Below, one piece after another: positions 5,603 to 5,611 of a DNA stretch of 5,611 nucleotides. The DNA comes from Candidatus Thorarchaeota archaeon (lineage in GTDB: Archaea > Asgardarchaeota > Thorarchaeia > Thorarchaeales > Thorarchaeaceae), in the NCBI GenBank assembly GCA_004524595.1, contig SDOA01000185.1:1-5611 (forward strand). The letters run 5' to 3'. The notes beneath the pieces were generated by a model. The model was not told where the DNA came from. It made no database searches and saw only the letters and a program-made list of their open reading frames with translations. Numbering within the stretch: the stretch's first letter is position 1; every line of letters starts with the position of its first letter. The translations under genes and the position numbers were made by a program.

Positions 5603-5611
5603 ATGACGAAG
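5603..5611 (+). CDS. Probable start of a divergent gene, only three codons in window
   Basis: ATG ACG AAG at the right edge is preceded by AGGTGAT (5591-5597), a seven-base match to the anti-Shine-Dalgarno end of 16S rRNA, five bases before the ATG. A TATA box stands upstream at 5534-5540. Only Met-Thr-Lys can be read, so no function can be given. Divergence from a methylase makes a restriction-modification or regulatory partner worth looking for, but that is inference. Confidence 0.45.

Noticed and set aside
1..5611. CRISPR array, tRNA, rRNA, insertion sequence ends
   Set aside because: No regularly spaced repeats, no tRNA T-arm with a matching acceptor stem, no rRNA segments and no transposase or terminal inverted repeats were found. 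A GATCGAATC string near 2400 resembles part of a T-loop but has no tRNA around it.

Overview
The window looks like an AT-rich archaeal chromosome segment. Several starts sit behind TTTATA/TTATATT boxes at the archaeal TATA distance instead of bacterial -35/-10 pairs. Translation starts carry GGTG-type Shine-Dalgarno sites 5-7 bases away (best: GGAGGTGA before 4042). The coded proteins are an anaerobe-style IscS/IscU pair, small winged-helix regulators and thioredoxin-fold proteins. The phylum cannot be fixed from the sequence; an Asgard-type or other uncultured archaeon is a guess.

Left part (1-2371, + strand): the C-terminal end of a cysteine desulfurase (IscS/NifS) with its catalytic-cysteine loop is followed after five bases by an IscU scaffold protein. 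This IscU is unusually long. After a complete scaffold domain it carries about 115 residues resembling the pyridine-nucleotide domain of thioredoxin reductase, with the redox CxxC and nucleotide-binding signatures lost. A GNAT acetyltransferase follows, then an uncharacterised protein with a PD-(D/E)XK-like core and a C-terminal winged helix.

Middle (2372-3544): a small winged-helix regulator (+) converges on a small thioredoxin-fold protein (-) that has a CxxC active site plus an extra CxxCxC cluster. The gaps on either side (2372-2643 and 3323-3544) hold no convincing gene, only TATA boxes, weak inverted repeats and a short direct repeat.

Right part (3545-5611, - strand): a small multi-pass membrane protein lies downstream of an amino-DNA methyltransferase (motif I DPFFGSGTT; motif IV SSPY instead of SPPY). 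Upstream of the methylase is a divergent promoter region. A second gene probably starts at 5603 on the + strand and runs off the window; no cognate endonuclease is visible inside it.

Functional reading: the left end is iron-sulfur cluster biogenesis, in which IscS supplies persulfide sulfur to IscU. The fused degenerate reductase domain and the nearby cysteine-rich thioredoxin-like protein suggest a redox theme, but any physical link is inference. The methylase region looks like an independent accessory unit.
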